Of a stretch of 64,000 bases of DNA, positions 61,503 through 64,000 are shown piece after piece (the stretch's first letter is position 1; every line of letters starts with the position of its first letter). The stretch is taken from contig JAJFZO010000049.1 in the NCBI GenBank assembly GCA_021397835.1, positions 10,742,106 through 10,806,105 of the forward strand, read 5' to 3'. Under the pieces are notes generated by a model. It made no database searches and had not been told where the DNA came from. It saw nothing but the letters and a program-made list of their open reading frames with translations. Position numbers and translations under genes: made by a program. This DNA is from Moringa oleifera. Its lineage: Eukaryota > Streptophyta > Magnoliopsida > Brassicales > Moringaceae.

Positions 61503-62206
61503 ATGGCAAAAAGATATTGGAACGTCAATTTGGAATAGATGATGGAAGTAGGAGTTCATTTTTGTCATGGTACTAGAAAATGGAATCCTAGAATGGCACC
61601 TTATATCTCTACAAAGCAAAAAGGTATTCATATTACAAATCTGACTAGAACTGCTAATTTTTTATTAGAAGCTTATGATTTAGTGTTTGATGCAACAAGT
61701 AGAGGAAAACAATTCTTAATTGTTGGGACCAAAAATAAAGCAGTTAATTTAGTGGCGTGGGCTACAATAAAGGCTCGGTGTCATTATGTTAATAAAAAAT
61801 GGCTCCGTGGTATGTTAACAAATTGGTCCACTACAGAAATGAGACTTTATAAGTTTAGAGACTTGAGAACGAAAAGAAAAAAGAAGGAGGCTCAACCATC
61901 CTTCGAAAAGGGATACAGTTGTATTAAAGAGACAATTATCTCACTTGCAAATATATCTAGGCGGGATTAAATACATGGCGAGGTTCCCTGATATTGTAAT
62001 CATCATCAATCAGTAAAGAAGAATATATGACTATTCGAGAATGTATCACTTTGGGAATTCCAACAATTTCTTTAATCAATGCAAACTATGATCCCGATCT
62101 CGCAGATATTTTGATTCCAACAAATGATGATGCTATAACTTCAATTCAATTAATTCTTAACAAATTAATATTTGTAATTTGTGAGGGTCATTCTAGCTAT
62201 ATATAA
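61503..62206 (+). pseudogene. rps2: Plastid rps2, copy B
   Basis: Starts MAKRYWNVNLE (61503), then a TAG stop in place of glutamate, then an open block from 61539 to 61970: [40 protein letters not shown] and [21 protein letters not shown] shift near 61890-61900 and a stop end it; the last third is still recognisable to TAA at 62204-62206. It is slightly better kept than copy A. Confidence 0.95.
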
Positions 62207-62459
62207 AATCCTTGATTAATAATAAGATTTAAAAAAAAAATTTTGGAGGGGGGGGGGGCGAAGGGACTCCCTAAATTCATGGAATCGATTACTACTCTTG
62301 AACCACGCAAAAGAAAAAGAGATAAAAATAACTATGGATATTATGTGATTAGTTTAGTCGATATCCAAAACCAAAATATACAATTCAAGTAGGTAAGTCA
62401 AAAAAGAGAGATGGTTGAATCGAAATAATTTAAAGTTTTTATTTCTGTTAAGGGGCAAT
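62207..62459. other. rps2-atpI spacer, copy B
   Basis: Spacer with a G-run of about 12 at 62246-62258. A purine-rich GGAG-like stretch before the atpI start is not clear. Confidence 0.7.
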
Positions 62460-63202
62460 ATGAATGTTATATCATGTTCCATCAACACACTAAAAGGGTT
62501 ATACAATCTATCTGGTGTAGAAGTTGGCCAACATTTTTATTGGCAAATAGGAGGTTTACAAGTCCATGCTCAAGTACTTATTACTTCTTGGGTTGTAATT
62601 GCTATCTTATTAGGTTCCGCCATTATAGAAGTTCGAGATCCACAAACCATTCCAACTGATGACCAAAATTTCTTGGAATATGTTCTTGAATTCATTCGGG
62701 ACATGATAAAAACTCATATTGGAGAAGAATATGTTCCATGAGTTCTCTTTATTGGAACTATGTTTCTATTTATTTTTGTTTCTAACTGGTCAGGTGCGTT
62801 TTTACCTTGGAAAATCATACAGTTACCTCATGAGGAGTTAGTTGCACCTATGAATAATATAAATACTACCATTGCTTTAGCTTTACTCATGTTAGTAGCA
62901 TATTTCTATATGGGTCTTACCAAAAAAGGATTAGGATATTTTAGTAAATACATTCAACCAACTCCAATTCTTTTACCCATTGACATCTTAGAAGATTTCA
63001 TAAAACCTTTATCACTTAGTTTTTGACTTTTTAGAAATATATTAGCCGATCAATTAGCAGTTCTTGTTCTTGTTCTTTAGTACCTTTAGTGATTCCTATG
63101 CCTGTGATGTTCCTTGGATTATTTACAAGTGGCATTCAAGCTCTTATTTTTGCAACTTTAGCTGCGACTTTTATAGGCAAATCTATGAAGGGTCATCATT
63201 GA
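62460..63202 (+). pseudogene. atpI: Plastid atpI, copy B
   Basis: Starts [20 protein letters not shown] and is open for 94 codons to a TGG-to-TGA stop at 62739-62741 (after EEYVP). It then continues [20 protein letters not shown] and [20 protein letters not shown] to another CGA-to-TGA stop at 63024-63026, the same site as in copy A. One base is lost near 63078. Length is 743 nt. Confidence 0.96.
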
Positions 63203-64000
63203 CTAGTTTTTAAAATAGATTTTTTTCCCAATCCAATGTATGGATAATCTACTTAGGGAACATAAATATGCAAATATGATATATATGACTTAGAGTAATA
63301 GCAAAAAAGATTAGGATATTAAGGAATTGTAATAAAAAAAGGAAAGAGATCTAAAAGATCTTTTTCCTAAAATTCCCCTTTGGTCCATTTATTTATTATG
63401 CCTACCTCCAATCAATATCCTCTTCATATTTATATTGTTTGTTTATTCAATTTCAATCAAAGTAAATATTAAGAGAAAATAATTTAAATAAGAATTCTTA
63501 TGGTATCAATTTATGACATAGGATTAAAAATAATTTAAAAAAGATCTCTTCTAGAACGATGCCCAATTTCAATTTTAGTCGATTGCATTCAATTTAACGA
63601 TTGACCAAAATAAAATATTAATAAATAATAAATTAAATTGCATGAATTTAGCTCAATCAAATACTAATATTTATTTCTATCCAATGATTTAACCTAATGA
63701 ATTTGCCCATTTGGATTGTATCCAATGGTAAATAAAACGAAGAGAAGAATTTACAAAAAAGCAAGATTCGTATAAAATGGGGTTGGTTGGGGGGTAGAAT
63801 TAGGTATATGTAATCTAATGTTTATAAGCCAATTCTTGTGGATGTTTCAAAGAAAAATTCTAGAATCCGATTTCATCTAAGATTCAAATAACAATAGTTG
63901 GTTTACGCTGTGGAAGAAACATATGTATATGTGATATTAGATATTGACTAGTTATATATGAACTAAAGATATATCTAATCCACCCTACTGTTGTGAATTT
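63203..64000. other. atpI-atpH spacer copy to window end
   Basis: Plastid-like spacer. Up to 63671 it pairs with the left palindrome arm; the last 330 bp have no copy in the window. No coding start of atpH is reached. Confidence 0.75.

Larger units (their letters stand above)
58597..63671 (-). repeat. Right arm of the 10.9-kb imperfect palindrome
   Basis: Inverted repeat of 52810-57813. Arms are separated by 783 bp (57814-58596) that belong to rpoC2 copy A only. Beyond 63671 this arm goes on into genuine atpH-side spacer, while the left arm breaks off into atpF. Confidence 0.92.

Overview
The window looks like plant nuclear DNA made almost wholly of decayed plastid DNA (a NUPT), broken by one large CACTA (En/Spm-type) transposon. 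About 50 kb aligns by eye with angiosperm plastid genes and spacers, but nearly every protein gene carries stop codons or frameshifts. Many of the stops are C->T or G->A changes (CGA to TGA, CAG to TAG, TGG to TAG or TGA), as expected for a silent, methylated nuclear copy. A mitochondrial location is less likely because of the CACTA element and the heavy decay.

Layout. (1) 1-8343: a reversed large-single-copy (LSC) block: rbcL, atpB/atpE, trnM-CAU, trnV-UAC, the 3' half of ndhK, ndhJ, trnF-GAA and the 3' exon of trnL-UAA. ndhC is missing. (2) 8344-10090: a small-single-copy (SSC) piece: end of ndhI, ndhG, ndhE. (3) 10090-40466: one inverted repeat (IR): trnN, [rRNA operon deleted], trnV-GAC, 3' rps12, rps7, ndhB, trnL-CAA, ycf15, full-length ycf2, trnI-CAU, rpl23, rpl2 and the 5' stub of rps19. 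The rpl2 intron is split by the 13.4-kb CACTA element (26150-39553). (4) 40494-58596: start of the LSC: trnH, psbA, trnK/matK, rps16, trnQ, psbK, psbI, trnS, trnG exon 1, atpA, atpF, atpI, rps2, rpoC2. atpH, trnG exon 2 and trnR are missing. (5) 58597-64000: the same rpoC2-rps2-atpI segment again on the other strand, forming a 10.9-kb imperfect palindrome with 5-kb arms.

The CACTA element has subterminal inverted-repeat arrays at both ends, a degenerate TNP2 transposase (32199-35580), and a second gene joining a TNPA-like region to a ULP1/C48 cysteine protease domain (about 35710-38829). Its left part holds exon and intron fragments that I recognise as a plant PAP/OAS1-type nucleotidyltransferase gene, lying between two arrays of a different, GCAGCAACG-type repeat. 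This suggests gene capture and nesting.

Donor. The order rpl2 - truncated rps19 - trnH - psbA, with no complete rps19 next to trnH, plus the presence of ycf2, ycf15 and rps16, argues for a eudicot-like plastome and against grasses and most monocots. The species cannot be named from the sequence. The plastid genes here do not work together; they are a fossil of one or more plastid DNA insertions. The only locus with its own biology in the nucleus is the CACTA element, itself degenerate. All plastid identities come from recognised protein and gene-order similarity, not from a database search.
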